A DNA stretch of 64,000 bases from Ascoidea asiatica (Eukaryota; Ascomycota; Saccharomycetes; Ascoideales; Ascoideaceae): the NCBI GenBank assembly GCA_001600695.1, contig BCKQ01000002.1:2181340-2245339 (forward strand), in the 5' to 3' direction. The notes beneath the pieces were generated by a model. The model made no database searches. It was not told the DNA's origin and saw nothing but the letters and a program-made list of their open reading frames with translations. Positions 53,327-64,000 of the stretch are shown here, in pieces; position 1 is the stretch's first letter; each line of letters opens with the position of its first letter. The translations under genes and the position numbers were made by a program.

Positions 53327-55720
53327 ATGGGGATCTTTAATCGTAAATCCAAATCAACTCCTTCTACTGATGATATAATTGTTCAAAATGATTCAAGCAG
53401 CTTAGATAATAATTCAGATGCTAAAATAATTGAAAAAACAGATATTCAATCCAAAGAAGTTCTCACTGATCCAGAAAGTTATCCAATTGATGCTTCTAAT
53501 GAAAATGTATTCACAAAATATCCTCCAGATGTAATCTTAGATGAATCTGCTGATGAATCACCTTTGCCAGAAGTTAGAGGTATTGTTAAATCAACTGATG
53601 ATTATGAATTACCTGTTAATACTTTTAGAGCTTGGTTCTTAGGTATTATTTTTACTATTGTTGGAAGTGGTGTTAATCAATTCTTTTCTATGCGTTATCC
53701 AAGTGTTACAATTTCTTCTGCTGTCGCTCAATTAGTTTCATATCCAATTGGTCAAGGTTTAGCAATGATTTTACCAATTTATACAATTAATTTAGGTAAA
53801 TTAGGTAAATTTTGTATAAATCCAGATAGAAAATTTAATGTTAAGGAACATACTTTAATCACTGTAATGGCTAATATTTCTTTTACTGCTGCCTGGGCAA
53901 CCGATGTTATTCAAGCTCAAGTTGCATTTTATGATCGTCCTGCAAAAACTGGCTATCAAATTTTAATGGTTTTAACATGTCAATTATTTGGTCTTGGTGT
54001 TGCTGGTTTATGTGATAATTTTTTGGTTAAACCTTCTGGAATGTATTGGCCTGCTACTTTATCAAATGTTGCTTTATTTACTTCAATTCATTCAAGAGAA
54101 AACTCAATTGCAAATGGTTGGAAAATTACTAGAATAAAATTTTTTTTAATTGTATTTTGTTGTTCATTTTGTTATTATTGGTTACCAGGTTTATGTTTTA
54201 CTGCTTTATCTTATTTCACATGGATCTGTTGGGCTGCTCCAAATAATATTGTTGTTAATCAATTATTTGGTCAAATTCAAGGTCTTGGTTATTTCCCATT
54301 AACTTTTGATTGGGCTCAAATTGCTTATAATGGTTCTCCATTACTTTCTCCATTACACGCTCAATATAATACTTTATTTGGTTGGTTTATGTTTTTTGGT
54401 ATTTTACCTCCAATTTTATATTACACAAACACCTTTTATTCATCTTATTTACCAATCAGTTCGTCAACTGTTTATGATAATACAGGTGCAGAATATAATG
54501 GTACTAGAATTATTGATTCAAGTGGTTCTTTCAGTCAAGAAGCTTATAATGACTATTCACCACCTTTTTTACCTGTTACATATGCAATTGCTTACGGTAC
54601 TTCATTTGCTGTTTTAACTGCAGGTCCTGTTTACGTTTATTTAAATCATGGAAAACAAATCTGGCAAGTAATTAGAGGTTCCAAAAGTTCTGATGGTGCT
54701 GTTAAACATGATATTCATGTAAGACTTATGGATAGATATCCCTCAGTTCCTAAATGGTGGTATGGATTATTATGTATAATTGTTTTTGCTGTCACTTGTG
54801 TTATTATGGAAGTATATCATGTTGGATGGCCAATTTGGGGTATAGTTGTAGCTTTTTTAATGGTTTGTGTTTTTATTCTACCAATTGGAATGGTTTATGC
54901 TGCAACAAATATTAATACAAATAATATGACTGTTTTAGGTCAAATTATTTCTGGTTATTTATTGCCAGGTTTACCGATTGTTGCACTTACTTTTAAATTT
55001 TACGCCTATACTGGAATTGCACAAGCTTTAGCATTTTCATCTGATATGAAATTAGCTTATTATATGAAGGTTCCTAAAAGAACCATATTCTGGGCTCAAT
55101 TAATTTCTTGTATTATTGGTGCATTTGTTCAAGTTGGTATTAATATTTTTATGTTAAATAATGTTGATGGTATTTGTACTACAGATCAATCTGATGGTTT
55201 TACTTGTCCTCAAGGTAAAACAAATTTTGCAGCTTCTGTTATTTGGGGTGCTGTTGGTCCTGGAAGATTGTATAGTATTGGAAAAATTTATTCTGGATTA
55301 TTACATTTATTTTGGATTGGTGCCCTTATTCCTGTTGTTACTTACTTTCTTCAAAAGAAATTTCCAACAAATAAAATTTTAAAGAATTTAAATTGGGTTG
55401 TTGTATTTGGTGCTATGGGTAATTATCCACCAGCAACAGGTATTAATTATACTAGTGCTATTGCAGTTGCTATTTTCTTTAATCATTTTATAAGAAAGAG
55501 ATATGGTCAATGGTGGACAAAATATTTATTTGTTCTTAGTTGTGCTTTAGACGTTGGTGTTGCTCTTGCTGGAATAATAATCTTCTTTGCTGTTAGTTAT
55601 CCAGGATATAGTGTTTCTTGGTGGGGAACTGAAGTAATGAATAACAATGCTGATGGTCAATCAACTCCTTATAATGCAATGCCAGAAAAAGGATACTTTG
55701 GACCTGATAGTTGGAGTTGA
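53327..55720 (+). CDS. oligopeptide / glutathione transporter of the OPT family (OPT1/HGT1 type)
   Basis: 797 residues, the usual length. A hydrophilic acidic N-terminus (1-100) ends in SPLPEVRGIVKSTDDYELPVNTFRAWFLG, close to the OPT1/HGT1 entry segment. About twelve or more membrane segments follow. Family hallmarks are the KEH motif (K173-H175 in NVKEHTLITVMAN), a conserved NQFFSMRYPSV, and a C-terminal GAMGNYPPATGINYTSA. OPT proteins import small peptides or glutathione with protons across the plasma membrane. Substrate within the family (tetra- to pentapeptides, glutathione, or others) cannot be set by eye. The gene follows the amine oxidase in the same direction with 1.4 kb between, so they are not co-transcribed. 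Confidence 0.93.
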   Translation: MGIFNRKSKSTPSTDDIIVQNDSSSLDNNSDAKIIEKTDIQSKEVLTDPESYPIDASNENVFTKYPPDVILDESADESPLPEVRGIVKSTDDYELPVNTFRAWFLGIIFTIVGSGVNQFFSMRYPSVTISSAVAQLVSYPIGQGLAMILPIYTINLGKLGKFCINPDRKFNVKEHTLITVMANISFTAAWATDVIQAQVAFYDRPAKTGYQILMVLTCQLFGLGVAGLCDNFLVKPSGMYWPATLSNVALFTSIHSRENSIANGWKITRIKFFLIVFCCSFCYYWLPGLCFTALSYFTWICWAAPNNIVVNQLFGQIQGLGYFPLTFDWAQIAYNGSPLLSPLHAQYNTLFGWFMFFGILPPILYYTNTFYSSYLPISSSTVYDNTGAEYNGTRIIDSSGSFSQEAYNDYSPPFLPVTYAIAYGTSFAVLTAGPVYVYLNHGKQIWQVIRGSKSSDGAVKHDIHVRLMDRYPSVPKWWYGLLCIIVFAVTCVIMEVYHVGWPIWGIVVAFLMVCVFILPIGMVYAATNINTNNMTVLGQIISGYLLPGLPIVALTFKFYAYTGIAQALAFSSDMKLAYYMKVPKRTIFWAQLISCIIGAFVQVGINIFMLNNVDGICTTDQSDGFTCPQGKTNFAASVIWGAVGPGRLYSIGKIYSGLLHLFWIGALIPVVTYFLQKKFPTNKILKNLNWVVVFGAMGNYPPATGINYTSAIAVAIFFNHFIRKRYGQWWTKYLFVLSCALDVGVALAGIIIFFAVSYPGYSVSWWGTEVMNNNADGQSTPYNAMPEKGYFGPDSWS

Positions 55721-56113
55721 TCGAATTTTTTTTTTGTTCTTGGTTAACTTGATTTTTCTTTTTTCTTACATTTACAAACGCTTTCTTAAATACTTTTAGT
55801 AATAGTACTTTAATCTTGCTAGACTTTAAAATGTTTTTTTTTTCTCAGAATTTTTTCTTTTTATTTATTTATTTTCATTAGATATTCTCTTCTCAATTGT
55901 TTCTTTTCTTTTTTGCTTGTTTATGTTTCCTAAACACAATTTTCAAACTTTCGAAAATTAACTTTAGGTAAATTTTTTATTACTTATAAATAAATATTAT
56001 TTATTTAAAATTTAGAATTTGTGTAATACTAAGTAGAAAAGCAAAAAAAAGTGCAAAAAAATAAAAATTAAATTTTGAAGAGGCTATATAATCTAATTAC
56101 TTATACAGTCTAT
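55721..56113. other. convergent intergenic spacer
   Basis: AT-rich spacer between convergent stop codons, with poly-T runs (55727-55735, 55832-55842). No gene is seen. Confidence 0.6.
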
Positions 56114-57547
56114 TCAATCTTGACTTAGAATTTCATTCAAAGCATCTCTTTTTAAAACATTTTCAAATTTAAAAGATGCCGCCATTTCATCTAATTCCTC
56201 GAATGATAGGTCTTTGAAATAACTTGCAAATTCATAAGTAAGATATTGACTTAATAACATATCTCTTAAAACTCTATCGACATAATCACCAATTCTCCAA
56301 GTTTTTGGGTATAAAATAGTCTGAAGATCTTTTGGAATTTCTTCTTTAAAATGATCTTTGATTGAATCATATAATTTTTCAACTACAGGATCAGTATCTC
56401 TACCCCATCTATCAAGACCAAGTCTTTTCTTTTTTGCAAACCATTTATTCAAAACTTCAAAATATTTAGATTTTGGATCAACAAAAGTTAAAGCTTGATA
56501 ACCAATATCTTTATATAACCAAATTGACCAACCAATTGGAGTACCATTACCATTTGGATTACCTTTTTTATAAATTTTTAATTGTTCTTTTAAACCATGA
56601 AATCTTGATTTATTAACTTCTTCAGGATTTAAATCACCTCTGACAGTACTTGCATAAACAGGACCAAATTCACCATTCCAAACAGGAACATTTAATTCTT
56701 TCATATATTCAACTTTTCTATTATATTGTTTTAATAATATATCAATTTCAGGTTGAGTACCTTTAAATTCACCATTTTTTTGAGTAAAAGCAGGAAAACC
56801 ATACATTGCATAATCATGAATAGAATAAACTGAATTTGGAAATGGAGTTTTTGGAAATTTAGTAAAATCCATTGCATAAGTATTTGCATCAAGGAAAAAA
56901 AGATGATTTTTATCAACTTTTTGAATTTCTTTAATAACTTTTGAATAAAAATTAACTAATCTATAATGTTTTGAATCAGCAGGTTCATTTAAAAGATTAT
57001 AACCAGCTATAAATTCATTATCTTTATAGTATTCAGCAATTTTAACCCATAAATTAATTATTGAATCTTGAAATACATTAAATTTCCAAAATAAAGCTTT
57101 ATGTAAACCAGAATCTGAATGCCAATCTTGATTTTGGCCACCTGGAACAGCATGTAAATCTAAAACTACATATATTTTATATTTTGCACAAATATTTATA
57201 ACATAATCTAATAATTTAAAACCATTTGGATTAATTTTAAATAAATCTTCATCATCAAGAAAATGTCTATAATTGAATGGAAATCTTAAACAATTGAAAT
57301 TTAAACTTTTAAAAAATTTAGCATCATTATCCATCCAAAAATATTTATAAAATTTATCAAAGAAAAAATCAAATTTTTCTCTACCCATTGTTTTTAAAAG
57401 TGCTTCTTTCATTTCATGTTCTTGACCTGGATAACCAGTGATGAAATTTTCCATATTTAATTGACCACCAATGGCAGCACCTTTTAAAATAACTGGTTTT
57501 TCATTTTCATCGACAATATCAGTGGCTTTAACTTTTAAGAAACCCAT
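56114..57547 (-). CDS. GH5 family glucanase/glucosidase-like protein (intracellular)
   Basis: 477 residues without a signal peptide. The start MGFLKVKATDIVDENEKPVI and LKGAAIGGQLNMENFITGYP are typical of a fungal GH5 group represented by S. cerevisiae YBR056W. The two catalytic Glu residues are E188 in YNLLNEPAD (acid/base) and E293 in WNGEFGP (nucleophile). Other conserved pieces are CLRFPFNYRHF and VLDLHAVPGGQNQDWHSDS. The absence of a leader suggests a cytosolic enzyme acting on a glycan or glycolipid rather than on cell-wall glucan. A steryl-glucosidase-like activity is a possibility seen in related GH5 members. Confidence 0.9.
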   Translation of the reverse strand: MGFLKVKATDIVDENEKPVILKGAAIGGQLNMENFITGYPGQEHEMKEALLKTMGREKFDFFFDKFYKYFWMDNDAKFFKSLNFNCLRFPFNYRHFLDDEDLFKINPNGFKLLDYVINICAKYKIYVVLDLHAVPGGQNQDWHSDSGLHKALFWKFNVFQDSIINLWVKIAEYYKDNEFIAGYNLLNEPADSKHYRLVNFYSKVIKEIQKVDKNHLFFLDANTYAMDFTKFPKTPFPNSVYSIHDYAMYGFPAFTQKNGEFKGTQPEIDILLKQYNRKVEYMKELNVPVWNGEFGPVYASTVRGDLNPEEVNKSRFHGLKEQLKIYKKGNPNGNGTPIGWSIWLYKDIGYQALTFVDPKSKYFEVLNKWFAKKKRLGLDRWGRDTDPVVEKLYDSIKDHFKEEIPKDLQTILYPKTWRIGDYVDRVLRDMLLSQYLTYEFASYFKDLSFEELDEMAASFKFENVLKRDALNEILSQD

Positions 57548-59440
57548 TTTTTTTAAAATTTTTTAGTTTAATTTTGTAAATAATTTTAAATTCAATAAAA
57601 AAAGTAAGAATAAGAATTTAAAGAAAAAATAAGATATAAGAATCAAATTGAAGTTACTATTATTGATTGAATGATGAATATTTGTTTTTGATTTTTTTTA
57701 AGATATCGAATAAACAAAATTCAATGATTTAAAATCAAATAATTTGAGCATTTTATATAATGTAAAAAAGAAAATACTTTTACAATCAAACCAATTTTTA
57801 TGAATATTAATTTCGATTGACGTGAATTGAAAGCTATTTATTCTCTTATTTATCCAACAGGGGAGTTCCGGCTAAAAGCAAGAATAAAAAGAATAGGCAA
57901 CTAGCTCAACAGGTTAACAAAAGAGGTCTATTGATAATGATTCAACCTTTTTATTTACTTTAGAATAGGATCTTTCTCCAAAAAGAAAATAAAGGGAGAT
58001 AATTTGGTAAAATAGAAATAGTGACTTGAAAAACTGGGGTAATTTAGAAGAGTAACAGCCGTTTGGCAGCGACGAAATCCTCTTCCTCAAAAGGGTTTAC
58101 GCCGAATCGGGACACGGCTAAATAAAAAAACGAAGCCGGAAACAGATAAAACAAAAACGGAAAAGCAAGGAAGCGGATAAATTATTATATAATACGGCCG
58201 TGCAAACGGATAGCGGTTTTTTTTAATTTTGTGGCGTGTTGAGGCTTTTTTTTTTTTTTATTGTTTTAGGGCTCTGTTTTTCTGAGTCATAAGCAAATAA
58301 ATTAAGTTAAACTAAATTTAATTGACTAAATTAAAAAGATGAATAAAACTAAATTGAGTTAATTCTAGGAGTTTATGATCTAGCTCATTAACCAGTCTGA
58401 AAATATTATTAAGTTGAATTTAGATTAATGAACTTCAATATGATTCAGTCAGATTTAAGACCAAGACGAGGATCAGGATCAAGATCAGGATAAGTTGTTA
58501 TCAGGATTCATTTCATTCAAGCTTTTATTGAAACCATTTGATTATAAGATGTATTAGTATTGATTACTATGATTCTTTGATTATTTTTCAATGATTAATT
58601 TTATATTATTAAGCTTGACCCAAAAAAAAAGTTCAATTATAGAAAAGAAGTTTAATGGCAATAGCATAAAAACATATTATTGTTGTATAGAGAAACAGTA
58701 TTGGAATACATTATTAATTAATGAATGATTCAGTTAATATCATCTTATGTTTTTTTCATATATTTGACATGGAGTAAAATCACTCAATCCATAAACTAAT
58801 GAATCAATTAATCAATCAGTTAATCTGTAAATCTACAAGTCAAAATTATAGCTTTAAATTTTCTAGATGTTTTCTTTGTCACATTAATAATATTATTTTT
58901 GCTCTGAAAAAATATTTCATTACTCTTATTTGGCTTCATGAACCTTACTGATATAAAAGCTCAGTGTTTAAAGTATACTCAATTAAGTTATACAGTATGT
59001 TTTATGTTTTATGTTTTGGAGTTTATGGGCTAAACTTTAATTAGAAAATAATTTCAAATTTAAAAGCACTGTTTAGTAAATAAAATTTTTTTTTTTCAAT
59101 TTGAGAAACTTTCTCTTTATTATCCTAAGGATTCGTAACCTTACCCAATAAAAAAAAAATTATGTCTACAGAGTTTGAGGCTTTGAAAAAACAAAAAGTC
59201 AACAATTATGATCTAATTTTGTTACAAATAATTATTTGGTCTTAGATTTTTGATAATTTTTCATTTTTTAATTTCATCTTGTAATTTTATTGAATAGCAA
59301 TACTAATTATTCTACGTAACGTAAAACTTTTACTCCAAAATAAAATTATTTATTAGCTTTAGCTTATAATCAAGTTAAATATCATTTACTTATATAGTAA
59401 ATAGTAAATCAATTGATTTGCTACAACTTTTGTTTTAACC

Positions 59441-59471
<31 letters not shown>

Positions 59472-60855
59472 CATTATTGATTTAAACAAAAAGTCAGCTG
59501 AGAAGAAGTAAAACTGGTAAAATGAATAACGTTAGAATTTTGCATAGAGTATATTATATAATTAAACTTAAGTAAATACAGTAACCACTTACATCTTTGA
59601 AGGAATATTAATATTCTGATAAGAATTTAATTACCAATGAAAAAATCTCAGATTGAGTAAACTGTTAAAGATTTAATCCTAATTTCAAAGTCCTTGTTGA
59701 ATGATTGGTGAAACTGTTACTACTCAGACTAGGACTAGTACAACTGCATTGTAATTGATTACTGTAAAGTATTTGATTGAATCAAAATGATAGAATATGA
59801 TGATGTAAAGTAAAACCCAGGTTAGCATTCATCATAAACAAGCAAATAACATTAAATTATTCATTGTATTCATTGTATTCATTATATTTCAAAAATATAA
59901 TAAATATTATTAAAAGCTTTAAAATTAGAAGTTTACTAAAAATCATAGGGCATCTAAATCAAATAAAGTTGTCATAGACCAATAAAATTTTTTTGATAGC
60001 TGAAAATTTTTCATTAAATATTCATAAATAATTTATTTTGACTAAAAAAAAAAAAATTCAAAATCAAAATTACGAATTTCAATTCATTTGGTTAACTGAT
60101 TTAATAATAAACTTTTATAACTACCTAATTTTTAGGTTAAATTTTCAAAATCATGTTTCAGAAAATTTAATCATTAAAAACTTTTGTGGAGTAACCTTCT
60201 CATACGCGATACTTTAAATGCATTTTTTTTAATGCTCTTTCTTTTTCAAAAGTCTGTTCATTATACAAAAATAACAAAAAAATAAATTTGAAAGGTAATT
60301 TGTAAGCATTTTTTAGAGCATTTAATTTTATAATAGTAATAAAATAAAAATTTTATTGAAAAAATTTAACTACACTGACTACATTACCTAATTTTTTTAT
60401 TTTCTACAAGATCCAGGTCAAAATTTTAAAATAAAGAAAATACATTTATTGACGAAATTACACGAAGATAATAAAAAATAAGGATATGCATATAGTTTTT
60501 TTTTTGAGAAAAAAAATTTGTTATAGATATAATTCTCTTTTCAGATAGATGAAATACTAAATAAATAGTTAAGTACGAATCTAAATAAAAATAGGAGTAA
60601 AAAGAAAAAGGAGTAAAAAAAAGATATAATGACATTGAACGTAAATAGAAAATAGGTGTGAAAATACTCTGAAATGAAATGGAACCGAAAATTAAAAAAT
60701 TGAAATTGAAATTGAAAATACTATTTGTCAGTAAATGAATATTTAGAGAGAAGAAAAATCCATTTTAAAAAAGGAAAAGAAAAAATTAAGAAGTGAAGAG
60801 GCATTAGAATTTTAATAATATAAAGATTATCTCTTTTTTGTGAAGTATTAGCTCA
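57548..60855. other. 3.3-kb gene-free region
   Basis: The longest gap without a gene. It holds the AT-rich leader of the GH5 gene, a GC-richer island (about 57850-58230), then about 2.6 kb of AT-rich sequence with no frame of note, several homopolymers, and a run of 28 A at 59442-59469. I found no tRNA, no obvious repeat array and no centromere element. A non-coding RNA, origin or centromere cannot be excluded. Confidence 0.5.
59442..59469. repeat. 28-bp poly(A) tract
   Basis: Longest homopolymer seen in the window, in the gene-free region. It is not preceded by a recognisable reverse-transcribed gene copy. Confidence 0.9.
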
Positions 60856-61995
60856 TTATTGATATGTTTGACGAGAATTTTGCTTCCTATTACTTTGATT
60901 CATATTAGTTCTTGAACCATATTGGTTTTGATTTAAGGAATATATGGCTTTTTTTGAGAAATTCTCTGTTTGTCTGATATCATTGATTTTTATTTCATCT
61001 TCATCTTCATCATCTTCTTCTTCTCCATCATTATTATTACTATTTTTCCTATTTTTTCTATTTTTTTTACTTTTATCGGTAGTAGTTTTATTGTTATTTT
61101 GTTTTAAAACATTACCAAAAGATTTAGATCTATTTCTATTATAAAATGAAAGATTAGAATTTAGCTCATTTTGATTATGAATTTGAGGCTGAGTTTGACC
61201 TTGGCTTTTTCTTCTTTGTTGGGATATTGAACTATTACTGCCATATTTACTATTATAATTACTAGCAGTATTATTATTGCTATTATTATTATTATTATTA
61301 TTATTATACCTATTACTATATTTACTATTATAATCACCACTTTGATAATGTCTGTTAGTATTGTTGATGTTATTGAAATTATTGAAATTATTGAAATTAT
61401 TGAAATTATTTGAACTCAAATTTAAAGAACTTAAAGCCAATGGATCATCTGAACCTTCAATTGAATATTTTTGAGCAACTTTAAGAAATTCATTCATATT
61501 ATTTTTTTGATTTGGTACTTTAGTTGTAGGAAAGTTTGAAAATGTATATCCATTTGATGGAGTAACTTGATTAATTTGACTAGTTGAATTATTAATATTT
61601 CCAAATTGATTAATTGTTTGATTTGAGCTTTGATTTAAATTTTGATTCAAATTTTGATTCAAATTTTGATTTGAAAATTGATTTGGTAAAGGTAATGAAC
61701 GTTCAGATCCATCAATTGGAAATATAATAAGTTTATTCATATCAGTACGATTATTTTTTTCTCTTCTGATAATATTTTTTTTATCAACGGATATTACAGG
61801 AACTAAAGGGTTATCAGCTAAATGAGTTGGAATTATACCTTCACCAAATCCATTTTTAACTTTTTTAAAATTTATTGTTGGATCAGAAGGAGAAACATCA
61901 GTTCTAACATGTTTAAAAAAAATACTTGGATCAGGTTTTGGTTGATGTAATTGTCTTTGTCTGGCATTTATTCTAAGTCCTCCATTTGAACTCAT
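60856..61995 (-). CDS. N-rich, largely disordered protein; unidentified
   Basis: 379 residues. The first 100 residues carry the most conserved-looking sequence: GGLRINARQRQLHQPKPDPS, IFFKHVRTDVSPSDPTINFK and GFGEGIIPTHLADNPLVPVI. A QNLN repeat (about 107-120) and a NFN repeat (about 197-210) follow, then Asn runs and a basic-acidic stretch (KKNRKNRKNSNNND and EEEDDEDED) near residues 312-335. The C-terminus is Asn/Gln/Arg-rich. I see no membrane segment or enzyme motif. It may be an RNA-associated protein, judging from composition alone. Confidence 0.75.
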   Translation of the reverse strand: MSSNGGLRINARQRQLHQPKPDPSIFFKHVRTDVSPSDPTINFKKVKNGFGEGIIPTHLADNPLVPVISVDKKNIIRREKNNRTDMNKLIIFPIDGSERSLPLPNQFSNQNLNQNLNQNLNQSSNQTINQFGNINNSTSQINQVTPSNGYTFSNFPTTKVPNQKNNMNEFLKVAQKYSIEGSDDPLALSSLNLSSNNFNNFNNFNNFNNINNTNRHYQSGDYNSKYSNRYNNNNNNNNSNNNTASNYNSKYGSNSSISQQRRKSQGQTQPQIHNQNELNSNLSFYNRNRSKSFGNVLKQNNNKTTTDKSKKNRKNRKNSNNNDGEEEDDEDEDEIKINDIRQTENFSKKAIYSLNQNQYGSRTNMNQSNRKQNSRQTYQ

Positions 61996-62578
61996 TGCGA
62001 ATACAGGTTATTAAAATTATTATCTCTTTATTATTATAACTATGATTAGTAGCAATCTAAAGATAAAGACGAGTTATTGAAGAAAGAGAAAATTTGTTGA
62101 GTATAGTTGTTATATTCTTTGAAAAAGTCTTTATTGATAAGCTTCATATATTTTAACTTTGTTGATTTATGATCAGAAGTATCTTTTAGTTGAATAGTTG
62201 ATTGAATGATGATTAGATAATAATTGAGGATTTATATAATTTTTTATATATAAATTTTTATTTATTTATTTTTAATTATTGATTTAGAAATTTTAAAAAA
62301 TAAAAATATAATTGAAAGTGACTAATTTGTAGGAAAAGTAGATATATTTATAGAAATGTGGGAGTGAGTATGAGAAATGAGTAATAGTTAAAGGATATTA
62401 TAATAGAAATAATAATAAAAATACTGTAATAGTGCTTTTCTGTTAAGAAAATAGTGAAGTTATATTCAGCTTAATACTGTAAGAAGTGTAGCTTTTCGGT
62501 TTGTTTCTCTTCTGGCTGCTCGGTGTCTGAGCTTGCGGGAGTCTTGGGTCAGCCCAACATTAGGCCACTCTTGGGCTA

Positions 62579-62607
62579 CAGTGCCACTGCAGCGCCAACT
62601 GGCACTG
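62579..62607. repeat. perfect 8-bp inverted repeat CAGTGCCA/TGGCACTG
   Basis: CAGTGCCA at 62579-62586 and TGGCACTG at 62600-62607 separated by 13 bases in the island upstream of the gene at 61995. GCACTG words recur in other islands of this window, so this could be a double binding site. Confidence 0.75.
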
Positions 62608-63238
62608 CGGTCGCAATAAGCTTTATCCCCTTAGAGAATTTCACTCTTTCAGCAGGTTAAACTTGGAACATTATAACCTTATAGCAATGTGACCCAAAAC
62701 CTTATTTACATTGTGGTTAATACTTTATCTTTTTTTATGTAACCTTATAACCTTACATTTTGTGTGAGGTTCTTGTCCGTATTACACAGGTGCATGTTTG
62801 TTCTGTTTCTACTTTTAGACTGCAATCGTTCTAAATAAATACTCAGACTAAGAGTAATTTAGATCACCTTGAAGAAATGTGTCTCTGATTTTGAAAATTA
62901 CTTATCCTCGCCGAAAAAAGAGTCTTGGAAAAATGAAAAATATAGCGAGGTCTGTTGTTTTATAACAATAAAATTAATACTGATACCAAAATTCATAATA
63001 CCCTTTTGTTATTATACCATATTTCATGATTTTACTGTTTCAGATAAATGACACAGGTATAAAACAGGTTACAGTGGTTTCCCGCGGCGTTATACAGCGT
63101 TTCCACTTTCTAAACCAAGAGCCAAATTTGACACCGTAAACGGGTATACAAATGCCAACCTTACTTACAGACATATACTGTACTGCAGTGTTTATAAATG
63201 TAGAGTTGAGTTAACCGATGTTTGGCTACTTTTTTTGA

Positions 63239-63246
63239 TCCGCGGA
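63239..63246. promoter_or_regulatory. TCCGCGGA palindrome (PDR-element type)
   Basis: Exact TCCGCGGA, a form of the element bound by Pdr1/Pdr3-type Zn-cluster regulators. It lies about 1.2 kb from the nearest called gene (61995), so it more probably serves a gene beyond 64000. Confidence 0.4.
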
Positions 63247-64000
63247 CACTCTTGCTTTCTGGATTAATTACGGATGGTGTGAGTTCTTAAGGTCTGTGTA
63301 AAATGGATTCTCGTTTGGTCTGTGTTGTGAAGTTTGGTAATTAAAGCTGTATGGTGACCTCATCTGGACGCAAAATACAACTATGCAGATCACATGCACC
63401 TGCCTAAGTAAAGTTTATAATTACTACTCAGAACAAATAAATTCAGAATCAGGAGTCGCTGCCGCTTTTTGCGCCTTTCCAGCAGACAAGACCTTACTTC
63501 CCGCTTTTTTTAGCAGGAAAATACAGCGTTTTTACGGAACAAAATCACGTTTGCAATTTTCCTAGCACATCAGCGCACGTGCCCAGCTCAGTGGTTTTTC
63601 AAATATTTGAGCCTGAAACGCAGTCTCAATTAAGTTATTTTAGTGGGTTCCGAGAAGAAGTCATGTGGTTTTTATAATGTACGTGACTTTTGTGACTTCT
63701 GTGACTTCCGGGATGACTCAAGCCCAACTTGAATAATGATTAAATATCGAATTTGAATAAATTGGAGTCGATAAATTGAAATAATTTGAATCATTTCTGA
63801 ATTAAATTGAGAAAGATTTTGATAATTGTTGATTATTGATTAAATTTTTTTTTTATTATTCAACAGTGATTGTTATAAGATTAGATATTATCACTTCTTG
63901 TAATCAATAGCGAGCGTAGTCACTCTCCCAACAACCTCAAAGTTAGAGATAAAATGATATAAAGAATCTAAGAAACTTTGCTTTTCCCTCACAATTCCTT

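Larger units (their letters stand above)
61996..64000. promoter_or_regulatory. gene-free right end with GC-richer promoter-like islands
   Basis: AT-rich leader of the gene at 61995 (61996-62480), then GC-richer sequence at about 62490-62660 with an 8-bp inverted repeat, mixed sequence to about 63060, and a second GC-richer part (63060-63720) with TCCGCGGA and CACGTG. The last 280 bases are AT-rich. No gene is seen; a + strand gene beyond the window edge may use the second island. Confidence 0.5.

Noticed and set aside
62869-63565. Two 60-codon frames in the right-end island
   Set aside because: Short, no motifs, and in a region with promoter-like composition.
1-64000. CRISPR arrays, bacterial operons, ribosomal RNA genes
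   Set aside because: None is seen; the window is eukaryotic nuclear DNA, and the regular short repeats are simple tandem repeats.

Overview
The window is nuclear DNA of an ascomycete budding yeast (Saccharomycotina). The evidence is compact, apparently intronless genes; very AT-rich coding sequence with long Asn-codon runs; a tRNA-Lys(UUU) with a short intron after the anticodon loop; and fungal genes such as CIR2, ATG4, UBA2, an ANY1-type PQ-loop protein, a PDR-type ABC pump, an OPT transporter, an MRH1/YRO2-type opsin relative and a Zn(II)2Cys6 regulator. I do not assign a genus. In-frame CTG codons are so rare that I could not tell whether CUG is read as Leu or Ser.

Layout. 0-8 kb: the 3' end of a gene, a coiled-coil N-rich protein with five Q-T motifs (candidate dynein light chain hub), a divergent N-rich protein dense in CDK consensus sites, and mitochondrial ETF-ubiquinone oxidoreductase. 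8-25 kb is the accessory part: three copies of a small Lys-rich repeat protein (two intact, one dead), a full-size ABC drug pump, a 1048-residue orphan, F-box-like and LRR gene remnants, a duplicated block of about 1.3 kb, and a 373-bp insertion bounded by an 8-bp direct repeat. A tRNA-Lys closes it. 25-44 kb is ordinary yeast gene content: Zn-cluster regulator, ketopantoate reductase, BEM46-type hydrolase, PQ-loop protein, ATG4, UBA2, a 55-residue zinc-binding protein and a small membrane protein. 44-62 kb: a Dicer-like protein with a degenerate RNase III domain and two dsRNA-binding domains, an opsin relative, a peroxisomal FAD amine oxidase, an oligopeptide transporter, a GH5 glucanase, a 3.3-kb gene-free stretch and a disordered N-rich protein. 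From 62 kb on only a GC-richer non-coding island is seen.

A window-wide feature is reversed base composition. Coding DNA is extremely AT-rich, while many upstream regions contain a sharply bounded GC-richer island of a few hundred bases. These islands hold recognisable motifs (MCB, CACGTG, CGATAAC, TCCGCGGA) and create chance open frames that I do not call genes.

The observations I would check first are the Q-T motif array (415-2067), the pseudo-Dicer (45085-46269), the decaying small-repeat-protein array (8-24 kb), and the Asp-to-Asn change at the catalytic position of Atg4.
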